This document shows, piece after piece, positions 26,929 through 36,191 of a DNA stretch of 64,000 bases (position 1 is its first letter; each line of letters begins with the position of its first letter). The DNA is from Brevundimonas fontaquae. Its GTDB lineage: Bacteria > Pseudomonadota > Alphaproteobacteria > Caulobacterales > Caulobacteraceae. The notes under the pieces are model-generated. The model was not told where the DNA came from, ran no database searches, and saw only the letters and a list, made by a program, of their open reading frames with translations. The translations under genes and the position numbers were made by a program. Location: the NCBI RefSeq assembly GCF_017086445.1, contig NZ_CP070968.1, positions 2,170,001 to 2,234,000 on the forward strand, read 5' to 3'.

Positions 26929-29900
26929 TTACGCCCCCGCCACCCGCGCCAGATCGGCGGTGATCCGTTCGGCCACCTTCAATCGCTCTTCCGCCGTCGG
27001 CCAATCGCCTGAAACGACGATCTTCTGATCCGGCCGAATCTTCCAGAAGGCGTGGTTCTTCTGGATCAGCCCCACAAGTCCCGCCGGATTGGGGAAGCTG
27101 TTGTCGCGCAACGTCAACACTGCGCCGCGCGGCCCGATGTCGATCTTCTCGATGCAGGCCTTGCGGCAGTTCGACTTGATGCCGACGATCTTCAGCAACT
27201 GCTGCGCCTCATCCGGCAAGGGCCCGAAACGGTCGATCAGTTCGGCGGCCAAGGCTTCGCGGTCCTCGGCCTGTTCGGCATCGGAAAGACGGCGATAAAG
27301 GCTCAGACGCACGTTCAGGTCCGGCACGTAATCTTCTGGAATCAGGACAGAAGCGCCGACATTGATGGACGGCGACCAACCGCGATCCACCGCCTGTCCC
27401 TCGCCCTTCTCGCGCAACTCAGCAACGGCGTCTTCCAGCATCTGCTGGTACAGTTCGACGCCCACCTCGCGGATATGGCCCGACTGTTCGTCGCCCAGCA
27501 GATTGCCGCCGCCGCGCTGGTCCAGATCGTGGCTGGCCAGTTGGAAGCCGGCGCCCAGATTGTCCAGCGACTGCAGAACCTGCAACCGCCGCTCGGCCGA
27601 CAGGGTCATCGGCTTGACCGCATCGGTGGTCAGATAGGCGAAGGCGCGCGCCTTGGACCGCCCGACCCGGCCCCGGATCTGATAAAGCTGCGCCAGGCCG
27701 AACATGTCGGCGCGGTGCACGATCAGCGTATTCGCCGTCGGAATGTCCAACCCGCTCTCGACGATCGTGGTGGAGACCAGGACGTCATATTCCCCGTCGT
27801 AGAAGGCGCTCATCACCGCTTCCAGCTGGGTCGCACTCATCTGGCCGTGACCGACGACAAACTTCACCTCGGGCACCTGTTCGCGCAGGAACTTCTCGAT
27901 GGCGGGCAGGTCCTTCAGGCGCGGCGCGACGTAGTAGGCCTGACCCCCGCGATATTTCTCACGCAGCAGGGCCTCACGCACCAGCACCGGATCCCACGGC
28001 GTGACGTAGGTCCGCACGGCCAGGCGATCGACCGGCGGGGTGGCGATGATCGACATTTCGCGGATGCCCGACAGCGCCATCTGAAGCGTCCGCGGGATCG
28101 GCGTGGCGGTCAGGGTCAACAGATGCACATCGGCGCGCAGCGTCTTCAGCTTCTCCTTGTGCTTGACGCCGAAGTGCTGCTCCTCGTCGACGATGACCAG
28201 GCCCAGGTCGCGGAACCCGACCTGTTCGCTCAGCACCGCATGGGTGCCGACGACGATCTCGACCGAGCCGTCCTTCAGCCCGGCGCGCGTCTCCGCCGCC
28301 TCCTTGGACCCCACCATCCGCGACAACTGACGCACCTTGACCGGCCAGCCGGCGAAGCGTTCGGTGAAGGTCTTGTAGTGCTGGCGCGCCAGCAGGGTCG
28401 TCGGCGCAACGATCGCCACCTGCTGCCCCGTCATGGCCACGACGAAGGCGGCCCGCAGCGCCACCTCGGTCTTGCCGAAGCCGACATCGCCGCAGATCAG
28501 GCGATCCATCGGCGTGCCCTTGCCCAGATCTTCCAGCACATCGCCGATGGCGTTCAGCTGATCGTCGGTCTCCTCATAGGGGAAGCGCGCGCAGAACTCG
28601 GCGAACAGACCCGGCGGCGGCGTGACCGCATCGGTCTCGCGCAGCGCCCGTTTGGCGGCCAGAGCGATCAGCCCCTCGGCCATGGCGCGCAGACGTTCCT
28701 TGGCCTTGGCCTTTCTCGCCTGCCAGCCTGCGCCGCCCAGCTTGTCCAGTTGGACGCCTTCGGAGTCCGACCCGTATCGAGTCAGAAGGTCAATGTTTTC
28801 AACCGGCAGATAGAGTTTGCTCTCACCGGCGTAGAACAGCTCCAGGCAATCGTGCGGGGCTTGCTGGATCTCCAGCGTCTTCAGCCCCTCATACCGGCCG
28901 ATACCGTGATCCAGGTGAACGACCAGATCCCCCGTCGTCAGGGCCGACGCCTCCGCCAGGAAGTTCGAGGCGCGGCGCTTCTTGCGCGGCCGCGCCAAAC
29001 GGTCGCCCAAGATGTCGGTCTCGGAAATGACCGCGACCTCGTCGGTGACAAAGCCATGCTCAACCGGCAGGACGCCGCGCAGATAGAGATCTTTCGGGGC
29101 CGCCTGAACATCGGCCCAGTCGCGCACGGCGACGATGTGATCCAGCCCGTGGTCGGCCAGCATGGTCGCCAGACGCTCCGACGATCCTTCGGTCCAGGAG
29201 GCGAACAGCACCCGCTTGCCCTCGGCCTTCAGCGCCGCCGCATGGGCCGCCACCGCCTCGAACAGATTGACGCTGTCCTGCGCCCGCTCGGCGGCGAAGG
29301 TCCGGCCCAAACGTCCGCCGGCATCCTCGCCACCCGTGGAGAAGGGCGTGAAGCGCCGCACGGTGCGACCCGCCAGCGCCTGGTTCCAGTCGCCGGCGTC
29401 CAGATAGAGCCGCTTGGGCGGCAAGGCGCGATTGGCGCTGGCCTGACCTTTGGCCTTGGCCGCCTCGGCGCGCGCATCATAGGCGTCCGCGACCAGATCC
29501 CATCGCTCGGCGCGGGCCGTCTCGACCTGGTTGTCTAGGAAGATCGCCGCGTCGTCCGGCAGATAGTCGAACAGGCTGTCCAAGGTCTCATAAAACAGCG
29601 GCAGCCACTGTTCCATGCCCTGACGCCGCGCGCCCTCGCTGATCGTCGCATACAGCGGGTCGTCGCCCGGCGCGCCGAACAGGTTCAGATAACCCGTGCG
29701 AAAGCGCGAGATGGCGGCCGCATCCAGCAGCGCTTCCGACACCGGCGCGAGGGACACGGACGTCATCTGGCCGGTCGACCGCTGCGTTTCGGGATCGAAG
29801 GTGCGGATCGATTCCAGCTCGGATCCGAACATGTCCAGCCGGACCGGCTCCTCGAAGCCGGGCGGATAGACGTCGACGACCCCGCCGCGCACCGCGAACT

Positions 29901-30378
29901 CACCGCGCTCCGACACGGTCGAGGCCCGGACATAGCCGTTGGCGGCGAAATATCGCTCCAGCGCCTGGATATCGAGATCGCGTCCGACCTTGGTTTCGAA
30001 CCCGGCCTGTGTCGTGACCGACTTGGGCGGCGTGCGCTGCATGGCCGCCGACACCGTAGTCACGACCAGAACAGGCGCATCGCCAGGCTTGCGCATCGCC
30101 AGCCGCGTCAGCGTCGCCATCCGCTGCGCGGCGATTCCCGCCGTGGGGCTCAGTCGGTCATAGGGCAGACAGTCCCACGCAGGATAATCCAGGACTTCAA
30201 TATCTTTCGAGAAGAACTGAAACGCCTGAACGAAGCTCCCCGACCTCTGAAAGTCGCGTGCGACGAACAGGCCGACGCCGCCCCCGGCCTTGATCCGTTC
30301 GGCGACGATCAGCGCGTCCAGCCCCTCGGGCGCGCCGCCAAGATCGGCGTCGGTCCGGTGTTCGACCTTGGCGTCCAT
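26929..30378 (-). CDS. mfd: Transcription-repair coupling factor Mfd
   Basis: A 1149-residue ATP-dependent translocase that removes stalled RNA polymerase and recruits UvrA. In order: UvrB-like module (about 1-350), CarD-like RNA-polymerase-interacting domain (LTTGDLVVHLDHGIGRYEGL region, about 480-560), RecG-like helicase motor with Walker A GDVGFGKTEVALRAA, DEEQHFGVKHKEKL and the TRG segment, then the C-terminal TRCF domain. The length is normal. Its start shares one base with the stop of sdhE. Confidence 0.98.
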   Translation of the reverse strand: MDAKVEHRTDADLGGAPEGLDALIVAERIKAGGGVGLFVARDFQRSGSFVQAFQFFSKDIEVLDYPAWDCLPYDRLSPTAGIAAQRMATLTRLAMRKPGDAPVLVVTTVSAAMQRTPPKSVTTQAGFETKVGRDLDIQALERYFAANGYVRASTVSERGEFAVRGGVVDVYPPGFEEPVRLDMFGSELESIRTFDPETQRSTGQMTSVSLAPVSEALLDAAAISRFRTGYLNLFGAPGDDPLYATISEGARRQGMEQWLPLFYETLDSLFDYLPDDAAIFLDNQVETARAERWDLVADAYDARAEAAKAKGQASANRALPPKRLYLDAGDWNQALAGRTVRRFTPFSTGGEDAGGRLGRTFAAERAQDSVNLFEAVAAHAAALKAEGKRVLFASWTEGSSERLATMLADHGLDHIVAVRDWADVQAAPKDLYLRGVLPVEHGFVTDEVAVISETDILGDRLARPRKKRRASNFLAEASALTTGDLVVHLDHGIGRYEGLKTLEIQQAPHDCLELFYAGESKLYLPVENIDLLTRYGSDSEGVQLDKLGGAGWQARKAKAKERLRAMAEGLIALAAKRALRETDAVTPPPGLFAEFCARFPYEETDDQLNAIGDVLEDLGKGTPMDRLICGDVGFGKTEVALRAAFVVAMTGQQVAIVAPTTLLARQHYKTFTERFAGWPVKVRQLSRMVGSKEAAETRAGLKDGSVEIVVGTHAVLSEQVGFRDLGLVIVDEEQHFGVKHKEKLKTLRADVHLLTLTATPIPRTLQMALSGIREMSIIATPPVDRLAVRTYVTPWDPVLVREALLREKYRGGQAYYVAPRLKDLPAIEKFLREQVPEVKFVVGHGQMSATQLEAVMSAFYDGEYDVLVSTTIVESGLDIPTANTLIVHRADMFGLAQLYQIRGRVGRSKARAFAYLTTDAVKPMTLSAERRLQVLQSLDNLGAGFQLASHDLDQRGGGNLLGDEQSGHIREVGVELYQQMLEDAVAELREKGEGQAVDRGWSPSINVGASVLIPEDYVPDLNVRLSLYRRLSDAEQAEDREALAAELIDRFGPLPDEAQQLLKIVGIKSNCRKACIEKIDIGPRGAVLTLRDNSFPNPAGLVGLIQKNHAFWKIRPDQKIVVSGDWPTAEERLKVAERITADLARVAGA

Positions 30379-30686
30379 CAGCCGATTCCCTTGCCGACTT
30401 CGGCCGCGACGTGGGCGCGCATGAAGGCGCGCACCTTGGCCATCACAGGGGTCTCGAATTCCGGCGGCGTCGGGTCACGCTCGATGATCCAGCCGTAAAG
30501 CCACTGGTCTTCCTCGTCGATCAGCTGCTCGAATTGGTCCAGTTCCGCATCGGTCAGGGTCGGCGCGACCTGATCGGAAAATGGACCCAGAACCATATCA
30601 GCCTCGCGAAAGCCCCGCCGCCATGCGCGGAACTGAATGCGTCCCAGCCGCTGCCTGCGCTCAGGCGTCATCTGTTCAGGGCTCAT
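30378..30686 (-). CDS. sdhE: Succinate dehydrogenase flavinylation factor SdhE
   Basis: A protein of about 102 residues of the SdhE/SDHAF2 (DUF339) family, which helps attach FAD covalently to SdhA. The key motif appears as FRAWRRGFREADMVLGPF, a variant of the common RRGTRELDLLLG. The start MSPEQMTPERRQRLGRIQ (30686) is chosen over an ATG 27 codons upstream because it gives the normal length. Order mfd-sdhE, divergent from recG, is a conserved alphaproteobacterial arrangement. Confidence 0.92.
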   Translation of the reverse strand: MSPEQMTPERRQRLGRIQFRAWRRGFREADMVLGPFSDQVAPTLTDAELDQFEQLIDEEDQWLYGWIIERDPTPPEFETPVMAKVRAFMRAHVAAEVGKGIG

Positions 30687-30743
30687 TTCGCTTTCGGGAC
30701 GCGCGTCGATTTCGGCCACAAGAATCCTTGCCCGGCAAAGTGA

Positions 30744-30791
30744 GAAGACGCTCAAGCAGCGAGCCACCGCGTGGCGAGCGTTAGCGTCTTC
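30744..30791. repeat. Dispersed hairpin repeat, copy 1
   Basis: In the sdhE-recG gap a hairpin is bounded by perfect arms GAAGACGCT and AGCGTCTTC (30744-30752, 30783-30791) with an inner stem GCCAC-cgc-GTGGC. The 36-base core at 30750-30785 matches 31 of 36 positions of the core at 63402-63437. It looks like a REP-type palindromic element; a transcription role is also possible. Confidence 0.6.
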
Positions 30792-30851
30792 AAATGGAAG
30801 AAGCGCAGATAGCGTTCCTCAACGGACTTCGCCACCCGTCATGGTCACGCT

Positions 30852-32951
30852 ATGTTCACGGCGATGCGTCCGCAGATTCTCTTTCCCCTGTTCGCCGAGG
30901 TCTCGACCCTTAAGGGCGTGGGCCCTCGCGTCCTGCCTCTGGTGCAAAAGGTGGCGGGCCCGCTCGTTCGCGATCTGCTGTTCCTCAGCCCGTCCGGCGT
31001 CATCGTGCGCCGCCCTGCTGAGGCCGCCACCGCGGTCGATGGCGAGGTGGGCGTGTTCACCGTGACCATCGATCGCCTCTTCACCCCCAGCCGTCCTGGC
31101 GCGCCGCTAAAGGTCCGGGCCAGCGATCCCACCGGCTTCGTGCATCTGGTCTGGTTCGGCGGTTCGCCCCAGCACATCGACCGGCTGTTGCCGCGCGGCG
31201 AGACGCGGTTGGTCGCGGGCAAGGTCGAAAGGTTCAATGGCGAGGTCCAAATCGTCCATCCGGACATCGTCACGCCAGACAGGGCCGCCGACATTCCGGC
31301 GTCCGAGCCCGTCTATCCAGCGACGCAGGGCCTCAGCTCGCGCCAGTTGCGTAAACTGGTTCAGGGCGCCCTGCCCACCGCGCCCGACCTGCCGGAGTGG
31401 CAGGATCCCGCCTGGCTCAAGAAGCAGAACTGGCTGGGTTGGCGCGCCGCTCTGGACGCCCTGCATGCCCCTACAGCCGAGATGGACTTGTCGCCCGACG
31501 CCCCCGCCCGCCAGCGCCTGGCCTATGACGAGTTCCTGGCCCATCAGTTGGCTCTGGCCCGCCGTCGCCGCGCCCGCGAGATCAGACCCGCCCCCGTCAT
31601 CGCCCCCGGCGCAGCGTCCGAACATCTGCTCCAGGCCCTGCCCTTCCAGCTGACCAACGCCCAGGCCAAGGCCGTCGCCGAAATCCGTCGTGATCTGGCG
31701 TCGGGCCAGCAGATGGGCCGATTGCTGCAAGGCGATGTCGGCTCAGGCAAGACCGCCGTCGCCGCCGTCGCTCTGGCCGACGCCGCTTCGAGCGGCTTCC
31801 AGTCCGCGCTAATGGCCCCGACCGAAATCCTGGCGCGCCAGCATTACGAGAAGCTCGGCCCCATGCTGGGCGCGGCTGGCGTGTCTGCGGTCCTGCTCAC
31901 CGGCCGCGACACCCCGGCGCAACGACGCGAGAAACTGGCTGCCCTGGCCTCGGGTCACGCCCAGGTCGCCATCGGCACCCATGCCCTGTTCCAGGACGCC
32001 GTTCGCTTCGACCGCCTGGCCCTGGCCGTCATCGACGAACAGCACCGTTTCGGCGTGAACGAGCGCCAGCGATTGCAAGCCAAGGGCGACCCGCGCCTGG
32101 GCGCCGTGCATCTGTTGACCATGTCGGCCACCCCCATCCCCCGCACGCTTGAGCTAACGCAATACGGCGAGCTGGAGGTCAGTCGCCTGATGGAGAAACC
32201 GCCCGGCCGCACCCCCGTCACAACCGCCGTCCTGCCCTTGGCCCGCATCGGTGAGGTCGCCGCCCGCCTGAAGACCGCCGTCGAAAGCGGCGCCCAGGCC
32301 TATTGGATCTGCCCTCTGGTTGAGGAATCCGAGGCCATCGACCTGGCGGCCGCCGTCGATCGCGCCAGCGATCTGAGACGCCTGCTGGGCTTCGAGGTCG
32401 GCCTGGCTCATGGCCAGATGCCGGGCGCCGAGCGCGAGGCCGTCATGGCCGACTTCGCCGACGGCCGCCTGCCGGTCCTCGTCGCCACCACGGTGGTCGA
32501 AGTCGGCGTGGACGTGCCCAACGCCTCGATCATGGTGATCGAACACGCCGACCGCTTCGGCCTGGCCCAGTTACACCAGTTGCGCGGCCGCGTCGGTCGC
32601 GGCGCAAAGGCCAGTGCCTGCATCCTGCTATACGGCGGTCAGGACGGCGCCTTGGGCGAGACGGCGAAAGAGCGGCTCGAAACCCTGCGTCGCACCGAAG
32701 ACGGATTCGAGATCGCAGAGGAAGACTTCCGCCTGCGCGGCGGCGGCGATCCCCTGGGCCTGAAACAAAGCGGTTTTCCCGCCTACCGCTTCGCCGACCC
32801 GATCCGGCACCGCAGCCTGATGCTGGCCGCCGCCGACGATGCGCGGCTGATCATGAACCGCGATCCGGATCTGACCTCGGAACGCGGCCAGGCCGTGCAG
32901 GTGCTGGAAGAGCTGTTCGACTGGAAGAACCACAAGGCCGGCGCAAGCTAG
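30852..32951 (+). CDS. recG: ATP-dependent DNA helicase RecG
   Basis: A 699-residue branch-migration helicase that reverses stalled forks. The N-terminal wedge/OB domain (about 70-160) precedes the motor with Walker A GDVGSGKTAVAAV, the DEQHRFGV box, TATPIPRTL and the C-terminal QLHQLRGRVGRG. The length is typical. The ATG at 30852 is used; a second ATG four codons on (MRPQILFPLF) fits the usual RecG opening equally well. Neither has a strong ribosome-binding site. It converges with the MBL gene with a four-base overlap. Confidence 0.97.
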   Translation: MFTAMRPQILFPLFAEVSTLKGVGPRVLPLVQKVAGPLVRDLLFLSPSGVIVRRPAEAATAVDGEVGVFTVTIDRLFTPSRPGAPLKVRASDPTGFVHLVWFGGSPQHIDRLLPRGETRLVAGKVERFNGEVQIVHPDIVTPDRAADIPASEPVYPATQGLSSRQLRKLVQGALPTAPDLPEWQDPAWLKKQNWLGWRAALDALHAPTAEMDLSPDAPARQRLAYDEFLAHQLALARRRRAREIRPAPVIAPGAASEHLLQALPFQLTNAQAKAVAEIRRDLASGQQMGRLLQGDVGSGKTAVAAVALADAASSGFQSALMAPTEILARQHYEKLGPMLGAAGVSAVLLTGRDTPAQRREKLAALASGHAQVAIGTHALFQDAVRFDRLALAVIDEQHRFGVNERQRLQAKGDPRLGAVHLLTMSATPIPRTLELTQYGELEVSRLMEKPPGRTPVTTAVLPLARIGEVAARLKTAVESGAQAYWICPLVEESEAIDLAAAVDRASDLRRLLGFEVGLAHGQMPGAEREAVMADFADGRLPVLVATTVVEVGVDVPNASIMVIEHADRFGLAQLHQLRGRVGRGAKASACILLYGGQDGALGETAKERLETLRRTEDGFEIAEEDFRLRGGGDPLGLKQSGFPAYRFADPIRHRSLMLAAADDARLIMNRDPDLTSERGQAVQVLEELFDWKNHKAGAS

Positions 32952-33742
32952 CCGATCACTCGGCTCCAGCCATCGAACCCGACCTCGACGTTTTCGGGAA
33001 CAAGGGCCGACAACGTATTGTAATCCATGTCGATGTGCAGATTCGTCAGCACCGCACGCTCCACGTCTGCGGCGGCGATCCACGCCAGAGCCTGGTCCAG
33101 ATGAGCATGTGTCGGATGGGGCGCGTAACGCAGCGCATCGACGATCCAGAGCTTGCAGCCGGCCACCGCCGCCAGGGCCGCCTCGTCCAGATCGGATACG
33201 TCGCTGGAATAGGCGACATCGCCCAATCGATAGCCGACCGAGCGGATCGGCCCGTGCGCCTGGTCGAAGGTCTTGACCGGGATCGAGCCGCCCGCGCCCT
33301 CGACCGACCAGGCCGTGCCATGCGGCGGAATGATCCGACCGTCCAACAGCGGCGGATAACCGAACTTGCTCTCGAAGATGTAGTCGAACCGATGCGTTAG
33401 CGAGCTGTGGGTCGCCGCATCCATCCACGCCGGAATGCGCTTTCTCGCCCGCGCGGCGAAGGTGCGCAGGTCGTCGATCCCGTGGGTCTGGTCCGCATGA
33501 TCGTGGGTGTAGAGGACCGCATCCACATGTTTCGTGCCGCTGGCCAGCATCTGTTCGCGGAGGTCCGGCGAGGTGTCGATCAGGACATTGGTCACACCCT
33601 CGGCGCCGGTCTTTCTCGCCAGCATCGAACAGCGCGTGCGCCGGTTCTTGGGCTCGGCCGGGTCGCAGGCGCCCCAGTCGCCGTCCCCGCGCGGCACCCC
33701 GCCCGACGATCCGCTGCCCAGAATGACGACTTCGAAACTCAT
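32948..33742 (-). CDS. MBL-fold metallo-hydrolase, PhnP-like
   Basis: A 264-residue metallo-beta-lactamase-fold protein. It opens with VVILGSGSSGGVPRG and has the metal motif YTHDHADQTHGIDDLR, where the usual HxHxDH is HDHADQ-TH, then the later metal ligands in SSDVSDLD and the LTNLHIDMDY segment. The family includes phosphoribosyl cyclic phosphate phosphodiesterase (PhnP), but no phn genes are nearby. It is the last gene of tmk-holB-tatD-MBL, overlapping tatD by four bases. Confidence 0.9.
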   Translation of the reverse strand: MSFEVVILGSGSSGGVPRGDGDWGACDPAEPKNRRTRCSMLARKTGAEGVTNVLIDTSPDLREQMLASGTKHVDAVLYTHDHADQTHGIDDLRTFAARARKRIPAWMDAATHSSLTHRFDYIFESKFGYPPLLDGRIIPPHGTAWSVEGAGGSIPVKTFDQAHGPIRSVGYRLGDVAYSSDVSDLDEAALAAVAGCKLWIVDALRYAPHPTHAHLDQALAWIAAADVERAVLTNLHIDMDYNTLSALVPENVEVGFDGWSRVIG

Positions 33743-34521
33743 GCGGGTCTGGGTATCCGGTCAAAAAGGCCGAAGAAGGCCTTGGTCGTGACGCGGTCCG
33801 CCTCCTCGGCGCTCCAGCCGCGGATCTCGGCCAGCTTGTCCAGCACATGGCCGATGTAGGCCGGCTCATTGCGCCGTCCACGATGCGGAATGGGCGCCAG
33901 ATAGGGGCAGTCGGTCTCGACGATGATCCGGTCGCCCGGCATGTCGCGGATCACCGCCCGCACGTCCTCGGCCGCCTTGAAGGTGGCGATACCGGAAACC
34001 GAAAACCAGGCGCCCATTTCAGCAGCGATTTTCGCCAGTTCCGCGCCACTCGTATAGCAGTGCATCAACATCTTGAACGGCCCCACGGCATACTCCTCGC
34101 GCAGGATCGACGCCATCACATCGTCCGCCTCACGCGTATGGATCACCAGCGGCAGACCGGTTTCGCGCGCCGCCGCCACATGCTGCCGGAACACCGCCGC
34201 CTGCACCTCGCGCGGGCTGAAATCGTAGTGGAAATCCAGACCGCATTCGCCGATCCCGACCACCTTGGGCCGCTGGGCCAGTTCGATCAGGGTCGCCGCC
34301 GTCAGGTCCGCCGCATCCTTGGCCTCGTGCGGATGGACCCCGACCGTGCACCAGATGTCCTCATTGGCCATGGCGATGCCGTGCGTCGCCTCGAAGGTCG
34401 TCAGCTTGTCGGAGATCTCCACCATCAGCCCGACGCCCGCCTCTCTCGCCCGCGCGATCACGGCGTCGCGGTCCTCGTCGAACTGCGGCGCGTGCAGGTT
34501 CACATGGCTGTCGATCAGCAT
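33739..34521 (-). CDS. TatD-family metal-dependent hydrolase
   Basis: A 260-residue TIM-barrel hydrolase. Visible metal sites are IDSHVNLH near the N-terminus, GECGLDFHYD, VIHTREADD, LMHCYTSG and VETDCPYLAP. TatD proteins are 3'-5' DNA exonucleases or D-aminoacyl-tRNA-type deacylases in different studies. I start at MLIDSHVNL (34521), where the ATG shares a base with the holB stop; a longer open frame upstream lies inside holB. Confidence 0.93.
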   Translation of the reverse strand: MLIDSHVNLHAPQFDEDRDAVIARAREAGVGLMVEISDKLTTFEATHGIAMANEDIWCTVGVHPHEAKDAADLTAATLIELAQRPKVVGIGECGLDFHYDFSPREVQAAVFRQHVAAARETGLPLVIHTREADDVMASILREEYAVGPFKMLMHCYTSGAELAKIAAEMGAWFSVSGIATFKAAEDVRAVIRDMPGDRIIVETDCPYLAPIPHRGRRNEPAYIGHVLDKLAEIRGWSAEEADRVTTKAFFGLFDRIPRPA

Positions 34522-35513
34522 CAGCCCACCCGCTCCTGCTGGGCCTGAACCCGCTTCAGGTCCGCCAGCGCCCCGGCCAGCACATCGGCCTTGTCCAGGT
34601 TCAGTCCCGCCGCCCGTTCCGGCAGCGGCTGCAGCCGCTCCCATAGTTCAGCCCATCGATTGCCGGCGCCCGGTGCGCTCTGCAAGGCGCGCATCCGCAC
34701 CGCCGCGATCAGCCGGTCCATCAGGGTTTCGAATCGCTCCTGCCCCTCGGCTCCGCGGAACCGGTCGGCTATGGCCAGAGCTTCGGCTCGGTCCACATCG
34801 CCCTCGACCCAGCGCCGCGCCAGCTGGTCCATCTCGAACGTCGCGCCGGACGCCAGGGCCAGGGCCGCGCCCGGCGATCCGCCCGCCATGACGGCCGCAT
34901 GTTCGGCGTCCTCACGCTCTGCGCCCGTCCGGTTGCGCACCAGGGTCTCCAGCCGATCCGGCGCCCAGATCGGAAAGCTCAGCCGCCGGCACCGCGACCG
35001 GATCGTCGCCAGCAACCGCCCCGGCGCATGGGTGACCAGAAACAGCACGCCACGCTCGGGCGGCTCCTCAAGAACCTTCAGCAAGGCGTTGGCGGCGTTG
35101 AGATTCAGGTCGTCTGCCGCATCGATGATCGCCACCCGAAACTGGGCTTGCGACGGGCTCTTTGAAAAGAACTCCGGCAGTTCGCGCGACTGATCGACCG
35201 AGATCGACTTCTTCGTCTTGCCGCCCTCAACCAGCCGTTCCAACACCAGCAGGTCCGGATGCGACTGGGCCGAGATCAGCCGGCTGACCGGATCATCGCG
35301 CCGCGCGCCCAGCGGCCCGGACGCCGGATCGGCCGCCGCGCCCAGCAGCCGTCGCGCCGCCCGATAGGCGAAGGTCGCCTTGCCCGTCCCCTCGACCCCG
35401 CACAGCAGCCAGGCGTGGTGCAGCCGCCCCCGCTCCCAGGCGTCCAGAAACGCCGTCTCCGCCGCCGCATCGGGAACCAGGTCGAACCGGTCGCGGGGGT
35501 GATCGTCGCTCAC
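34521..35513 (-). CDS. holB: DNA polymerase III subunit delta'
   Basis: A 330-residue AAA+ clamp-loader subunit. The P-loop region is LCGVEGTGKATFAYRAARRLL, the sensor region is ALLKVLEEPPERG, and the SRC arginine-finger motif is in TIRSRCRRLSF. Between P-loop and the DEAD-like region there is an insert without an obvious zinc-binding cysteine set. The start is GTG at 35513 (VSDDHPRDRF), overlapping the tmk stop as GTGA; the longer frame upstream lies inside tmk. Confidence 0.93.
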   Translation of the reverse strand: MSDDHPRDRFDLVPDAAAETAFLDAWERGRLHHAWLLCGVEGTGKATFAYRAARRLLGAAADPASGPLGARRDDPVSRLISAQSHPDLLVLERLVEGGKTKKSISVDQSRELPEFFSKSPSQAQFRVAIIDAADDLNLNAANALLKVLEEPPERGVLFLVTHAPGRLLATIRSRCRRLSFPIWAPDRLETLVRNRTGAEREDAEHAAVMAGGSPGAALALASGATFEMDQLARRWVEGDVDRAEALAIADRFRGAEGQERFETLMDRLIAAVRMRALQSAPGAGNRWAELWERLQPLPERAAGLNLDKADVLAGALADLKRVQAQQERVG

Positions 35514-36142
35514 AGCAGCCGATCCTGAACCGCCTGCCAGACCCGCGCCTCGACCTCGTCCAGCAATCCGACCGCGTCGATCAGCACGCAACGCTGCGGA
35601 TTGGCCTCGACGATCCTCAGAAAGCCCTCGCGCAGCCGCTGATGGAACTCCAGACCCTTGGATTCGAACCGCGTCTCGAACAGGCCGCGCCCGAACGCCC
35701 GCTCCAGGCCGACCTCGACCGGCAGGTCGAACACCAGGGTCAGGTCCGGCTGGTCGACCCCGACCACGCCCGCGTCAATCTGTTCGATGAAGCTTTGCGC
35801 CACGCCGCCGCCAGCACCCTGATAGGCCCGGCTTGAATCGGCGAACCGATCGCACACCACCCAGTCGCCGGCCGCCAGCGCCGGGCGAATGGTCCGCTCC
35901 AGATGGTCCGAGCGCGAGGCGTACATCAGCAGCGTCTCGGTCATGGCCGACCATGGCTCGGCGTCCGTGGCCACCACCAGATTGCGGATCACCTCAGCGC
36001 CTTTGGAGCCGCCCGGTTCACGCGTGCGCACGACCTTGCGCTCGCCCAGCACCGCCTGCAGCCGCGCGACCAGCCGCCCGACCTGGGTCGATTTGCCGGC
36101 GCCCTCGCCGCCTTCGAAGCTTATGAATTGTCCACGGGTCAC
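35510..36142 (-). CDS. tmk: Thymidylate kinase
   Basis: A 210-residue kinase that converts dTMP to dTDP. The P-loop is FEGGEGAGKSTQVGRL, the DRY-like motif reads VCDRFADSSRAYQGAG, and the LID and TREPGGSKGAEV segments are present. It leads the tmk-holB-tatD-MBL run, a common bacterial order, 49 bases downstream of the RlpA-like gene on the same strand. Confidence 0.97.
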   Translation of the reverse strand: MTRGQFISFEGGEGAGKSTQVGRLVARLQAVLGERKVVRTREPGGSKGAEVIRNLVVATDAEPWSAMTETLLMYASRSDHLERTIRPALAAGDWVVCDRFADSSRAYQGAGGGVAQSFIEQIDAGVVGVDQPDLTLVFDLPVEVGLERAFGRGLFETRFESKGLEFHQRLREGFLRIVEANPQRCVLIDAVGLLDEVEARVWQAVQDRLL

Positions 36143-36191
36143 GCGCCTTCATGGCGCGCCGACGCCGCCCGGCGCAAGCCCGCCCGCGCGA

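Noticed and set aside
26923..26937. Short GGGGC/GCCCC hairpin between the PopA-like gene and mfd
   Set aside because: It has only five base pairs and no T run, so it is too weak to call a terminator.
27052..29538. 828-residue open frame on the plus strand
   Set aside because: It is fully antisense to mfd, has the Gln/Arg/His-rich composition of a high-GC shadow frame and no recognisable domain.
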